This document shows, piece after piece, positions 52,623-61,634 of a stretch of 64,000 nucleotides of DNA. The notes under the pieces are model-generated. The model saw only the letters and a list, made by a program, of their open reading frames with translations. It searched no databases and was not told the DNA's origin. A program made the translations under genes and the position numbers. Each line of letters opens with the position of its first letter. Position 1 is the stretch's first letter. Origin of the DNA: Serinicoccus chungangensis (GTDB lineage Bacteria; Actinomycetota; Actinomycetes; Actinomycetales; Dermatophilaceae); the NCBI RefSeq assembly GCF_001483745.1, contig NZ_LQBL01000031.1:186001-250000 (forward strand), given 5' to 3'.

Positions 52623-53639
52623 ATGCGCGTTCTCGTCACCGGCGGCGCCGGCTACATCGGGTCCCACACGGTCGTCGCCCTGGCCCGGGCGGGCCACGAG
52701 GTGGTCGTCGTCGACGACTTCTCCAACAGCAAGCCGTCGGTGACGCCACGGCTGGAGGAGCTGGCCGGCATCCCCGTGCCGGTTCACGCCTTCGACCTCG
52801 CCGACGGCGACAAGCTCGACTCCCTGCTGGCGCAGGAGTCCTTCGACGCGGTCATCCACTTCGCCGCGTTCAAGGCGGTGGGCGAGTCGGTCGAGAAGCC
52901 GATCGACTACTACCGCAACAACATCGGCGCCACGCTGCGCCTCGTCGAGGCCATGGTCGACCGCGGCGTCCCCCACCTGGTCTTCTCCTCCAGCGCCACC
53001 GTCTACGGCGAGGACGCGCCGGTGCCGATGACCGAAGGGCTGCCGACCTCCGCGACCAACCCCTACGGGTGGACCAAGGTCATGAACGAGCAGATCCTGC
53101 GCGACGTGACCCACGCCTACCCGCAGCTCAGGGTGGCCCTGCTGCGCTACTTCAACCCGGTCGGCGCGCACCCCTCCGGACGCATCGGCGAGGACCCCTC
53201 CGACATCCCCAACAACCTCATGCCCTTCGTGGCCCAGGTCGCGGTGGGCCGGCGGGAGAAGCTCGCGGTCTTCGGCGACGACTACGACACCGTCGACGGG
53301 ACCGGCGTGCGCGACTACATCCACGTGCAGGACCTCGCGGAGGGCCACGTCGCGGCGCTGGAGTGGATCAGCAGCCACGACCGGCCGCTGTCGGTGTGGA
53401 ACCTCGGCACCGGACGCGGGACCTCGGTGCTCGAGCTGGTCTCCGCCTTCGAGCGGGCCAGCGGGCAGCAGATCCCCTACGAGGTCGTCGGGCGCCGCCC
53501 GGGCGACATCGCCAGCTCGTATGCCGACCCCTCGCTCGCGGAGTCCGAGCTGGGGTGGCGGGCGACCCGGTCGGTGGAGGACATGTGCGCCGACACGTGG
53601 CGGTGGCAGCAGGCGAACCCGCAGGGCTACCCCGACTGA
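52623..53639 (+). CDS. galE: UDP-glucose 4-epimerase
   Basis: 338 aa. NAD-binding GGAGYIGSHT at 7-16, VVDDFSNS, the catalytic Ser/Thr SSSATVYGE near residue 124, and YxxxK in NPYGWTKVMNE. FNPVGAHPSG and GTGVRDYIHVQDLAEGHVAA complete the family pattern. Interconverts UDP-glucose and UDP-galactose for wall glycans. Full length. Followed by the second 22-bp repeat array. Confidence 0.95.
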   Translation: MRVLVTGGAGYIGSHTVVALARAGHEVVVVDDFSNSKPSVTPRLEELAGIPVPVHAFDLADGDKLDSLLAQESFDAVIHFAAFKAVGESVEKPIDYYRNNIGATLRLVEAMVDRGVPHLVFSSSATVYGEDAPVPMTEGLPTSATNPYGWTKVMNEQILRDVTHAYPQLRVALLRYFNPVGAHPSGRIGEDPSDIPNNLMPFVAQVAVGRREKLAVFGDDYDTVDGTGVRDYIHVQDLAEGHVAALEWISSHDRPLSVWNLGTGRGTSVLELVSAFERASGQQIPYEVVGRRPGDIASSYADPSLAESELGWRATRSVEDMCADTWRWQQANPQGYPD

Positions 53640-53646
53640 CGGCATA

Positions 53647-53789
53647 CCGGTGCGGCCCGAGCACGCGTCCGGTGCGGCCCGAGCACGCGTCCGGTGCGGT
53701 CGGAGCACGCGTCCGGTGGGGTCGGAGCGCGCGTCCTGTGCGACCCGAGCACGCGTCCGGTGCGTCCCGAGCACGCGTCCGGTGCGGTC
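53647..53789. repeat. Tandem 22-bp repeats, array 2
   Basis: A partial unit (53647-53657) and six full 22-bp units at 53658, 53680, 53702, 53724, 53746 and 53768. Core CACGCGTCCGGTGCGG; same CGCGTCCGGTG heart as the array at 28409. Units are less uniform here (changes at 3-6 positions). GCAC and GTGC in each unit can pair, replacing the ACCGCGC/GTGTGGT arm of array 1. Preceded immediately by a GGCATACC octamer. Confidence 0.85.
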
Positions 53790-53827
53790 GGGGGGTGGTT
53801 CCCAGGTGGGGGGCGTACCCTGCCGGT

Positions 53828-54220
53828 ATGCCCCTGCGCAGCACCTCCCTCGGCGACCTGGAGCGCGCCGTGATGGACATCCTCTGGTCCGAGGGACCAG
53901 GGCTGTCGGTCCGTGACGTCCTGGACCACCTGGAGCGGCGCGACCACCACAAGGAGCTGGCCTACACCACGGTGATGACGGTGCTGGACCGGCTGACGAA
54001 GAAGGGCGTGACCCAGCGGACCCGCGAGGGGCGGGCGTGGCAGTACTCCCCCGCCGCCAGCCGCGAGGAGCTCGCCGCCGGCGCCCTGCGCTCGGCCCTC
54101 GACACCGTCCAGGCCGACCGGACGGCCGCGATGCTGCACTTCCTGGACGACGCCAGCCCCGGTGAGCTCGACGACCTGCGGGCCGCGCTCGCCGAGGTCG
54201 AGCGCCGCCGCGGCGCCTGA
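53828..54220 (+). CDS. BlaI/MecI/CopY-family repressor
   Basis: 130 aa. Winged helix: SLGDLERAVMDILWSEGPGL, SVRDVLDHLERRDHHKELAY, TTVMTVLDRLTKKGVTQRTR, then a C-terminal dimer helix (ELDDLRAALAEVERRRGA). BlaI-family repressors are released by proteolysis or metal loss. The next gene is an M56 peptidase (BlaR1/MecR1 protease type), completing a sensor/repressor pair. It lies directly upstream of the cytochrome bd genes, whose leader has two inverted repeats that could be its operators. Confidence 0.93.
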   Translation: MPLRSTSLGDLERAVMDILWSEGPGLSVRDVLDHLERRDHHKELAYTTVMTVLDRLTKKGVTQRTREGRAWQYSPAASREELAAGALRSALDTVQADRTAAMLHFLDDASPGELDDLRAALAEVERRRGA

Positions 54221-54236
54221 CCTTCACGCCCCCGCC

Positions 54237-55100
54237 ATGGGCGGCCCGCTGCTCACCGCCGCCGTCGTCCTGGCCGCCCTCCTCCTCGTCCTGGGCGCGC
54301 CCCGCGTGCTCCCCGCCTGGACCGCGCTGCGCCGCATGCCGGGTCCGGGCCTGCTGCTGTGGCAGTCCGTCAGCCTGGCGGGGGCCCTGTGCGCGCTGCT
54401 GGCCGCCCCCACGGCGGTCCTCACGACCGGGCTGTCCCAGCCGCTGCTCCTGGGCCTGGCCCTCCTCCTGTCCGGGGCCATGCTCGTGCGGCTGCTCGTC
54501 TCCGGGCACCGGGTCGGCACCGACCTGCGCCGCCGCCGCACCCGGCACCGGGAGCTGGTCGACCTCGTCGGCGAGCACCTCGACGACACCCTGGCCCGCG
54601 GCGCCGAGGGCATCACCCGGCCGGACGTCACCGTCCTCGCCCTGGGCAACCCCAGCGCCTACTGCCTCCCGGGGCGCGGGCACCGCATCGTCCTCACCCG
54701 CGCCGCCCTGGACCGCCTGGGCGCCACCGAGCTGCGCGCCGTCCTCGCCCACGAGCAGGGCCACCTCGACGCCCGGCACGACCTGCTCCTCGAGCTGTTC
54801 ACCGTGCTGCACGAGGCCGTCCCCCGCCGCCTGCGGGTGCCGGCGGCCCTGACCGAGGTGCAGCTGCTCACCGAGGCGCTCGCCGACCGGATCGCCGAGC
54901 AGCGCACCGGGCACGCCGACCTGGCCCGGGCCCTGGTCGCCATGGCCACGGCAGCGACCCCCGAGGTCACCGCCCGGGTCCGGCTCCTCAGCCACCCGCC
55001 GGCGCCCCGGCATACCCGCATCGCCGTCACCGCCCTGTCCGCCGCGGTGCTCGCTGTGCCCGTCGCCGTCACCGTGACCCTTATCACGCCGACCGGGTGA
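54237..55100 (+). CDS. M56-family membrane metallopeptidase
   Basis: 287 aa. Helices at about 6-25, 40-60, 66-86 and near the C-terminus (262-283). Zinc-protease motif HEQGH (HEXXH) in the context VLAHEQGHLDARHDLLLELF; the third ligand region is LLTEALADRIAEQ. It lacks the penicillin-binding sensor domain of BlaR1/MecR1, so the signal is unknown. Starts 16 bp after blaI; the next operon begins 75 bp after its stop. Confidence 0.9.
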   Translation: MGGPLLTAAVVLAALLLVLGAPRVLPAWTALRRMPGPGLLLWQSVSLAGALCALLAAPTAVLTTGLSQPLLLGLALLLSGAMLVRLLVSGHRVGTDLRRRRTRHRELVDLVGEHLDDTLARGAEGITRPDVTVLALGNPSAYCLPGRGHRIVLTRAALDRLGATELRAVLAHEQGHLDARHDLLLELFTVLHEAVPRRLRVPAALTEVQLLTEALADRIAEQRTGHADLARALVAMATAATPEVTARVRLLSHPPAPRHTRIAVTALSAAVLAVPVAVTVTLITPTG

Positions 55101-55109
55101 CCCGACCGT

Positions 55110-55144
55110 CTACGACCGGAAGTAGCATCTACGACGACACGTAG
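55110..55144. promoter_or_regulatory. Two tandem inverted repeats upstream of cydA
   Basis: CTACGACCGGAAGTAG (55110-55125) and CTACGACGACACGTAG (55129-55144) are both CTAC-N8-GTAG 16-mers, 19 bp centre to centre, lying 31-65 bp upstream of the cydA GTG. BlaI/MecI operators share a TAC...GTA core, so these are plausible BlaI sites. No clear -10 was recognised between them. Confidence 0.65.
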
Positions 55145-55174
55145 TTCACTCCTCGCAGACGGGAGGCACCCTTC

Positions 55175-56638
55175 GTGGATGCACTCGACCTGGCCCGCTG
55201 GCAGTTCGGCATCACCACCGTCTACCACTACTTCTTCGTGCCGATCACGATCGGGCTCAGCCTGCTCGTGGCGATCATGCAGACGCAGTGGATGCGCACC
55301 CGGAACCCGCAGTGGCTGCGGCTGACGAAGTTCTTCGGCAAGCTCTTCACCATCAACTTCGCGCTGGGCCTGGTCACCGGGATCGTGCAGGAGTTCCAGT
55401 TCGGCATGAACTGGTCGGACTACTCGCGCTTCGTCGGCGACATCTTCGGCGCCCCGTTGGCGATCGAGGCGCTGCTGGCGTTCTTCCTCGAGTCGACGTT
55501 CCTCGGGCTGTGGATCTTCGGCTGGGGACGGATCCCGGAGAAGCTGCACGCCACGGCCATCTGGCTGGTGCACATCGGGACCCTGCTGTCGGCCTACTTC
55601 ATCCTGGCCGCCAACTCGTTCATGCAGAACCCCGTCGGCTACCGGCTCAACCCGGAGACCGGGCGCGCCGAGCTCACCGACTTCCTGGCGGTGCTCACCA
55701 ACCCGGTGCAGCTGGTGACCTTCCCGCACGTCATCGCCGCGGCCTACATGACCGGCGGGGGGTTCGTGCTGGCCTTCGCGATGTGGCACCTGTGGCGCGA
55801 CGCCACCCCGCGGACGGACAAGCCGATGTACCGCAAGGCCGCCAAGCTCGGCGCCGTCACCGTCCTCGTCGCCTCCCTCGGCGTCATCGTGTCGGGCGAC
55901 CTGCAGGGCAAGGTCATGACCGAGGTGCAGCCGATGAAGATGGCCGCCGCCGAGGCGCTCTACGAGGACGTGCCCGAGGGCGAGGGCGCCCCCTTCTCCA
56001 TCGTCACCGTCGGCACCCTCGACGGCACCGAGGAGGTCTGGGCGCTGACCGTGCCCAAGCTGCTCTCCTACCTCGCCACCGGCACCCTCGACGGGGCCGT
56101 CGAGGGCATCGACCACATACAGGAGCGCTACGAGCTGACCTACGCCGGGTCCGAGCTGACGGCCGTCGAGGACTACCGCCCGGTCATCCCCGTCACCTAC
56201 TGGACCTTCCGGCTCATGATGGGGCTGGGTTTCGCCGCCATGGCGATCGCGGCCGCGGTGCTGTGGGTGCTGCGGGGCCGGGGCAGCGAGACCGACGAGC
56301 AGCGGCTCGCGCACCGGGCGTGGGGCTGGGCCGGGCTCCTCGTGCTGCTGCTGCCGCTGCTGGCCAACACCTTCGGCTGGATGTTCACCGAGATGGGGCG
56401 CCAGCCGTGGCTCGTCATGGGCCTCATGACGACCCAGACCGGCGTGTCCCCGGGCACGACCGCCGCCGAGGTGCTGACCTCGATGACCGTCTTCACCCTC
56501 CTCTACGGCGTGCTCGCCGTCGTCGAGGTCGGCCTCCTGCTGCGCTACGGCCGGGCCGGCGCGGAGCAGGTGCCCGAGGACGCGTCCTACGACCCCCGGA
56601 ACCGCGACGACGACGACGCGTTCGTCTTCACCTACTGA
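55175..56638 (+). CDS. cydA: Cytochrome bd ubiquinol/menaquinol oxidase subunit I
   Basis: 487 aa, GTG start with GGGAGGC upstream. Quinol oxidase features: LARWQFGITTVYHYFFVPIT (heme His near the N-terminus), ALLAFFLESTFLGLWIFGWG, VTFPHVIAAAYMTGGGF, the short Q-loop with the conserved WALTVPKLLSYLAT, and GWMFTEMGRQPW (GRQPW, heme b595/d region). The Q-loop is short (actinobacterial type). Terminal oxidase with high O2 affinity, not proton-pumping. First of the cydA-cydB-cydDC operon. Confidence 0.96.
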   Translation: MDALDLARWQFGITTVYHYFFVPITIGLSLLVAIMQTQWMRTRNPQWLRLTKFFGKLFTINFALGLVTGIVQEFQFGMNWSDYSRFVGDIFGAPLAIEALLAFFLESTFLGLWIFGWGRIPEKLHATAIWLVHIGTLLSAYFILAANSFMQNPVGYRLNPETGRAELTDFLAVLTNPVQLVTFPHVIAAAYMTGGGFVLAFAMWHLWRDATPRTDKPMYRKAAKLGAVTVLVASLGVIVSGDLQGKVMTEVQPMKMAAAEALYEDVPEGEGAPFSIVTVGTLDGTEEVWALTVPKLLSYLATGTLDGAVEGIDHIQERYELTYAGSELTAVEDYRPVIPVTYWTFRLMMGLGFAAMAIAAAVLWVLRGRGSETDEQRLAHRAWGWAGLLVLLLPLLANTFGWMFTEMGRQPWLVMGLMTTQTGVSPGTTAAEVLTSMTVFTLLYGVLAVVEVGLLLRYGRAGAEQVPEDASYDPRNRDDDDAFVFTY

Positions 56639-56650
56639 GACAGGGACGTC

Positions 56651-57730
56651 ATGGAACTCACCACGATCTGGTTCATCCTCATCGCCGTCCTGTGGGTCGG
56701 CTACTTCTGCCTCGAGGGCTTCGACTACGGCGTGGGCATGCTGCTGCCGGTGCTCGGCCGGGACGAGACCGAGGGCGAGACCCCGCACAGCGGGGAGACG
56801 CGCAAGCGGCAGATGCTCTCGGCCATCGGTCCGTTCTGGGACGGCAACGAGGTATGGCTGCTCACCGCGGGCGGCGCCATCTTCGCCGCCTTCCCGCACT
56901 GGTACGCCACCCTCTTCTCCGGGTTCTACCTGCCGCTGCTGCTCATCCTCGTCGGGCTCATCCTGCGCGGCGTGGGCCTGGAGTACCGCGGCAAGGTCGA
57001 CTCCCCGGCCTGGCGGGCCCGGATGGACGCGATGGTGGTCGCCGGGTCCTTCGTCCCGGCGCTGCTCTGGGGCGTGGCCTTCACCAACATCGTGCTCGGG
57101 GTGCCCATCGACGCGGACATGGAGTACGTCGGCGGCTTCTGGAACCTCCTGGGCCCGGTGGCCCTGCTCGGCGGGCTGACCACGCTCACCCTCTTCCTCA
57201 CCCACGGGGCACTCTTCGTGGCGCTCAAGACCGACGGCCGGCTGCGCCACGACGCCCGGGCGCTGGCGCTGCGGCTCGGGGCCGCGAGCGCCGTGCTGGC
57301 GGTCCTGTGGCTGGGGGTCGTGCACCTGCGCACCGGCACCACGGCCTCCTGGGTGGTGGCCGGCGTGGCTGCGGCCAGCCTCGTCGGCGGGCTGCTCGCG
57401 GCGGCCCGCGGCCGCGAGGGCTGGGCCTTCACCGGCACCTTCGTCGCCATCGCGATGGCCACCACGTCGCTGTTCCTCGCGCTCTTCCCGGACGTCATGC
57501 CCTCGAGCCTGGACCCCGCCTGGTCGCTCACGGCGGAGAACGCCAGCTCCAGCCAGAAGACGCTCGGGATCATGACGGTCGTGGCGCTCGTCTTCACGCC
57601 GATCATGCTGCTCTACACCGCGTGGAGCTACTGGGCGTTCCGCAAGCGGGTGTCCGGGCACCACATCCCCACCGAGGTGCACCACGCGGCCGTCGTCGAC
57701 GGCGGCGAGCGGGCCGGGGCGGAGCGCTGA
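56651..57730 (+). CDS. cydB: Cytochrome bd oxidase subunit II
   Basis: 359 aa, 12 bp after cydA. TIWFILIAVLWVGYFCLEGF, AIGPFWDGNEVWLLTAGGAI (conserved W-D-G-N-E-V-W), GLILRGVGLEYRGK and about eight membrane helices. Pairs with CydA to hold the hemes. Ends 27 bp before cydDC. Confidence 0.96.
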   Translation: MELTTIWFILIAVLWVGYFCLEGFDYGVGMLLPVLGRDETEGETPHSGETRKRQMLSAIGPFWDGNEVWLLTAGGAIFAAFPHWYATLFSGFYLPLLLILVGLILRGVGLEYRGKVDSPAWRARMDAMVVAGSFVPALLWGVAFTNIVLGVPIDADMEYVGGFWNLLGPVALLGGLTTLTLFLTHGALFVALKTDGRLRHDARALALRLGAASAVLAVLWLGVVHLRTGTTASWVVAGVAAASLVGGLLAAARGREGWAFTGTFVAIAMATTSLFLALFPDVMPSSLDPAWSLTAENASSSQKTLGIMTVVALVFTPIMLLYTAWSYWAFRKRVSGHHIPTEVHHAAVVDGGERAGAER

Positions 57731-57757
57731 CGTGACGGCACCGGAGCGCTGAGCCGC

Positions 57758-60700
57758 GTGCGACCCGTCGACCCCGCCCTGCTGCGCGCGCTCCCGGCGA
57801 CCCGCGGCCCCGTGGCCTCGCTGTCCGTCGTCGGCATCCTCTCCGGCATCGTCGCGATCGCCCAGGCCCTCTGCCTCGCCCTCGTCGTCGGCGCGGTGGT
57901 GCGCGGCTCGCGCGAGGAGCTCACGGCATACCTCGGCTGGCTGGTCGCCCTGCTCGTGCTGCGCGGGGTGCTCGCCGGGACGGGCGAGCTCGTGGCGCGT
58001 CGCGCCGGGCTGCGGGTCGTTGGCGTCGTCCGCGAGGCTCTGCTCCGGCACTGGCTGGGGCGGCCGGTCGAGGCGCGGCCACGGACCGAGGTCGCGGTGA
58101 CCCGCGCCACCGACGGGGTCAGCGCCCTCGAGCCGTATGTCGCGCGCTACCTCCCCGCGCTCGTCACGGCCGCCGTGGTGCCGGCGCTGGCGCTCCTCGC
58201 CCTCGTCGTGGTGGACCCCTGGAGCGCACTCGTCGTCGTGCTCACGCTGCCGCTGCTGCCGCTCTTCGCGGCGCTCATCGGCATGCACACGCGGGACGAG
58301 ACGCAGCGCCGCTGGGGGGCGATGGAGCTGCTGGCGGGGCACTTCCTCGACGTCATGAGGGGGCTGCCGACGCTGGTGGCCTACGGGCGGGCCCGGGCGC
58401 AGGTCGAGGTGGTCCGGGAGGTCGGCGAGCGGCACCGGAGGGCGAGCGTCGCGACCCTGCGGACGGCCTTCCTGTCGACGGCGGCGCTGGAGCTGCTGGC
58501 GACGATCTCGGTGGCGATGGTGGCCGTGGCCGTCGGGCTGCGGCTCGCGTACGGCCAGATGGATCTCGTCGTTGGGCTCACCGCGATCCTGCTGGCGCCC
58601 GAGGCCTACTGGCCGGTCCGCCGGGTGGGGGCGGAGTTCCACAACGCCGCCGACGGGGCGCAGGTGCTGCAGGAGCTCGCCGACGAGGGGGTGCTGGGGG
58701 GCGCGGCGGCGCAGGGCCCCGGTGGGCGTGCGGACGGACGGGCACCACGCCTCGGGGCCACCACGTCCGGCGAGAGCGCAGCCCGTGGTGCCCGTCCGGC
58801 GACACCGGCCGGGGGGTCGATCGGCCTCACCGAGGTGTCCTACGCCCACCCCGGCCGGGTCCGCACCCTGGACGGGCTCTCGCTGCGCACGCCGGCGGGC
58901 CCCGGCGTCACCGCGCTCACCGGGCCGAGCGGGGCCGGTAAGACCACGGTCCTGGAGCTCCTGACCGGGCTGCGCACCCCCGCCTCGGGGACGGTCAGCG
59001 CGCCCGCGGCCCACCTGGCGACCCAGCGGCCGCTGCTGCTGCCGGGCACCGTGCGCGACAACCTGGCGATCGCCGACCCGGACGCGACCGACGCGGCGAT
59101 GACGCAGGCGCTGGAGCGGGTCGGGCTCTGGCGCCAGCTGGCGGACCGGCACGGGCTGGACACCTGGCTGGGCGACGACGGCGTCGGCCTGTCCGCGGGG
59201 CAGCGGGCGCGGCTGGCCCTGGCCCGGGCCACCCTCTCGCCGGCACCGCTGCTCCTGCTGGACGAGCCGACGGCCAACGTGGCGGTGGACGGCATACCCC
59301 GGCTGCACCAGGTCATCACCGAGCTCGCGGAGACGCGACGCATCGTCGTCGTGACGCACGACTGCTACCTGGCCGCGCTCGCGGACGACCGCTGGCGGCT
59401 CGAGGGGGCCGCGGAGCCGGCGCCCCGGACCGGGGGGCCCGTCCACCACCTCGCGGCACCCGTCCTGTCCCTGCCCGACCCCGAGACCGCCCCCGGGGCC
59501 GAGTCCGACGTCGGCCGCAGGGCCGACCCCGAGGCCGACCCGACCCCGCGCCCCGGGGAGGTCGACCCCGTCCGGACCCCGCGCGGCCGCCGCGGCCTGG
59601 CGCTGGCCTGCCTGCTCGGGGGTGCCTCCCTAAGCTGCGGCGTGGCGCTCACGGCGACGTCGGGGTGGCTCATCGTGCAGTCCTCGACCATGCCGGTTGT
59701 GCTCACCCTGCTCGTGGCGATCGTGGGGGTGCGGGCGTTCGGCATCTTCCGCCCGGTCTTCCGCTACGCCGAGCGGGTGGTCAGCCACGACGTCGCGCTG
59801 GACGACCTGTCCCGCCGCCGGGCGGACCTCTACGCCGCACTCATCCCGCTCACCCCGGCCCGGCTCGGGCGGCGCAGCCGCGGCCAGGTGCTCACCGCCG
59901 CCGCGCGTGACCTCGAGGACGTCGTCGACGAGCACGTGCGGGTGAGCGTGCCCGGGTGGTCCACCGGCATCGCGACCCTCGTCGGGGCGGTCGTCGCGGG
60001 CTGGCACCTGCCGGCCGCCGGCCTGGTGGTGGCGGCCGGCGGGCTGGCCGTCACCCTCGTCGGCGTCCTCGGGTATGCCGCCGAGCGCCCCGCCCAGGAC
60101 GCCGCGGTCGCGCGGCGCGGGGAGGTGCGCGACCGGGCCACCGCCCTGGCCGCCCAGCTGCTCCCCGTGCAGGCGGTCAGCGGCGTCGACGGCGGGCACC
60201 GGCAGCTGCTCGCCCCGGTGCTGCGGGCCGAGGAGGCGCAGCGCCGCGGCGAGGCGCGGCTCACCCGGGCCCGGGCCACGGGGCTGGCGGCCACGTGGGT
60301 GGTCGTCGCCGCGACCGCGACGGCCGTGGCCCTGCTGGCCTTCGACGCGCGTGCCGTCGGGGCGCTGAGCGGGCCCTTCGCCGCGCTCGTCGCGCTGGTG
60401 CCGCTCGCGCTGGCCGACGCGTGGGCGGACGTCCCCGACGTGGCGGGCGCCCGGGCCCGGGCCCGGTCGGCGCGGGCCCGCCTGGACGCGCTCGTCGACC
60501 AGACGCCGGCCGTCGCCGGGGGCGGGACCGCCTCGGCGCCGACGGGACCGCCGGCGCTGGAGCTGCGGGAGGTCACCGCCCGGTGGTCCCCGGGGGCGAC
60601 CGGGGGCCCGGCACCCGACCTGCCCCCGCTGGACCTCGACGTGCAGCCGGGCGACCGCATCCGGCTGGACGGGCCCAACGGGGCCGGCAAGTCGACCGCC

Positions 60701-61270
60701 CTGGCCGTGCTCGCTCGCCACCTCGACCCGGAGGAGGGCTGCTACCTCGTGTCCGGCGCGGGCGCAGCGGGAGGGTGCCGGTGCGGCGCGGACGTGCGGG
60801 CGCTGGACCTGGAGCAGACCCGGGCCCTGATGGCCGTCGTCGACGACGAACCGCACGCGTTCGCAGGGTCGGTCCGCGCCAACCTCGTGCTCGCCGCGCC
60901 CGGCGCGACCGACGGCGAGCTGCTCGACGCACTCGGGGCGGTCGACCTCGGCGGCTGGTTCGCCGGCCTCCCCCACGGGCTGGACACCCCCCTGACCGGG
61001 CTGTCGGGCGGGGAGCGCAGCCGGCTCGCGCTGGCCCGCGCGCTGCTCTCAGCGCGGCCGGTGGTCCTGCTGGACGAGCCCACCGCGCACCTCGACGACG
61101 CGACGGCCGAGCGCTCGCTCGGCGGGTTGCTGGCCGGTCTCGGCGGCGGCCGGTCGGTGGTGCTGGTGAGCCACACCGCGCCGGTCACCGGGCGGTGGAC
61201 CGACCACCGGGTGGGCCGGGACGCCTCGTCGGCAGCGGACGACCGAGCGGTCCCGCAGCACATCGGCTAG
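57758..61270 (+). CDS. cydDC: CydDC fusion: thiol-exporting ABC transporter for cytochrome bd assembly
   Basis: 1170 aa, GTG start; CydD and CydC in one chain. Half 1: six-helix membrane domain (about 20-300), Walker A GPSGAGKTTVLELL, signature VGLSAGQRARLALARAT, Walker B LLLLDEPTANV. A linker of about 70 residues (PEADPTPRPGEVDPVRTPR) joins half 2: membrane domain, Walker A GPNGAGKSTALAVL, signature LSGGERSRLALARALL, Walker B VVLLDEPTAHLDD. CydDC exports glutathione/cysteine or hemes needed to assemble cytochrome bd. The second ATPase has a Cys pair (GGCRCGADV) in an insert after Walker A, which is unusual. Confidence 0.94.
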   Translation: MRPVDPALLRALPATRGPVASLSVVGILSGIVAIAQALCLALVVGAVVRGSREELTAYLGWLVALLVLRGVLAGTGELVARRAGLRVVGVVREALLRHWLGRPVEARPRTEVAVTRATDGVSALEPYVARYLPALVTAAVVPALALLALVVVDPWSALVVVLTLPLLPLFAALIGMHTRDETQRRWGAMELLAGHFLDVMRGLPTLVAYGRARAQVEVVREVGERHRRASVATLRTAFLSTAALELLATISVAMVAVAVGLRLAYGQMDLVVGLTAILLAPEAYWPVRRVGAEFHNAADGAQVLQELADEGVLGGAAAQGPGGRADGRAPRLGATTSGESAARGARPATPAGGSIGLTEVSYAHPGRVRTLDGLSLRTPAGPGVTALTGPSGAGKTTVLELLTGLRTPASGTVSAPAAHLATQRPLLLPGTVRDNLAIADPDATDAAMTQALERVGLWRQLADRHGLDTWLGDDGVGLSAGQRARLALARATLSPAPLLLLDEPTANVAVDGIPRLHQVITELAETRRIVVVTHDCYLAALADDRWRLEGAAEPAPRTGGPVHHLAAPVLSLPDPETAPGAESDVGRRADPEADPTPRPGEVDPVRTPRGRRGLALACLLGGASLSCGVALTATSGWLIVQSSTMPVVLTLLVAIVGVRAFGIFRPVFRYAERVVSHDVALDDLSRRRADLYAALIPLTPARLGRRSRGQVLTAAARDLEDVVDEHVRVSVPGWSTGIATLVGAVVAGWHLPAAGLVVAAGGLAVTLVGVLGYAAERPAQDAAVARRGEVRDRATALAAQLLPVQAVSGVDGGHRQLLAPVLRAEEAQRRGEARLTRARATGLAATWVVVAATATAVALLAFDARAVGALSGPFAALVALVPLALADAWADVPDVAGARARARSARARLDALVDQTPAVAGGGTASAPTGPPALELREVTARWSPGATGGPAPDLPPLDLDVQPGDRIRLDGPNGAGKSTALAVLARHLDPEEGCYLVSGAGAAGGCRCGADVRALDLEQTRALMAVVDDEPHAFAGSVRANLVLAAPGATDGELLDALGAVDLGGWFAGLPHGLDTPLTGLSGGERSRLALARALLSARPVVLLDEPTAHLDDATAERSLGGLLAGLGGGRSVVLVSHTAPVTGRWTDHRVGRDASSAADDRAVPQHIG

Positions 61271-61279
61271 GTTGCGGGC

Positions 61280-61618
61280 ATGGACACCTCCACCGCCGTC
61301 TGGATCGTCGTCATCGCCCTCGTCGTGGTGGCGGCGTTGGCCGTCTGGGCGATGATGGCCCGCACCAAGCGGCTGAACGCGGCCCGCGAGGAGGCGGCAG
61401 GGCTGCGGGAGAAGGCGCAGTCCGGGGAGTCCTACGCGCAGAGCGCCGAGGAGCGGGCCCGTGAGCTGCAGGGCAAGGCGCGCGAGGCCCAGCTGCGCGC
61501 GGACCAGCTGCACCGGGAGGCCGAGGAGGCGACCCGCATCGCGCGCGAGCACCGCGACCGCGTCACCGGCGACTACGTCAACGCCGACGAGATCGACCCG
61601 GACGCTAAGAAGCGCTGA
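61280..61618 (+). CDS. Small membrane-anchored coiled-coil protein
   Basis: 112 aa. One helix near the N-terminus (TAVWIVVIALVVVAALAVWA, residues 5-24), then an almost uninterrupted charged coiled coil to about residue 95 (RLNAAREEAAGLREKAQ, ERARELQGKAREAQLRADQL), ending EIDPDAKKR. 9 bp after cydDC, so possibly in the same transcript. No family is recognised. Topology suggests a scaffold or spacer on the cytoplasmic face. Confidence 0.8.
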   Translation: MDTSTAVWIVVIALVVVAALAVWAMMARTKRLNAAREEAAGLREKAQSGESYAQSAEERARELQGKAREAQLRADQLHREAEEATRIAREHRDRVTGDYVNADEIDPDAKKR

Positions 61619-61634
61619 CCTCGGTGCCGGCGGC

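Noticed and set aside
54659-59449. Very long minus-strand open frame (about 1600 codons) opposite the cyd genes
   Set aside because: It is the antisense of cydA, cydB and cydDC, composed of His/Arg/Glu/Val-rich shadow sequence with no motif; long antisense frames are expected at this GC content.
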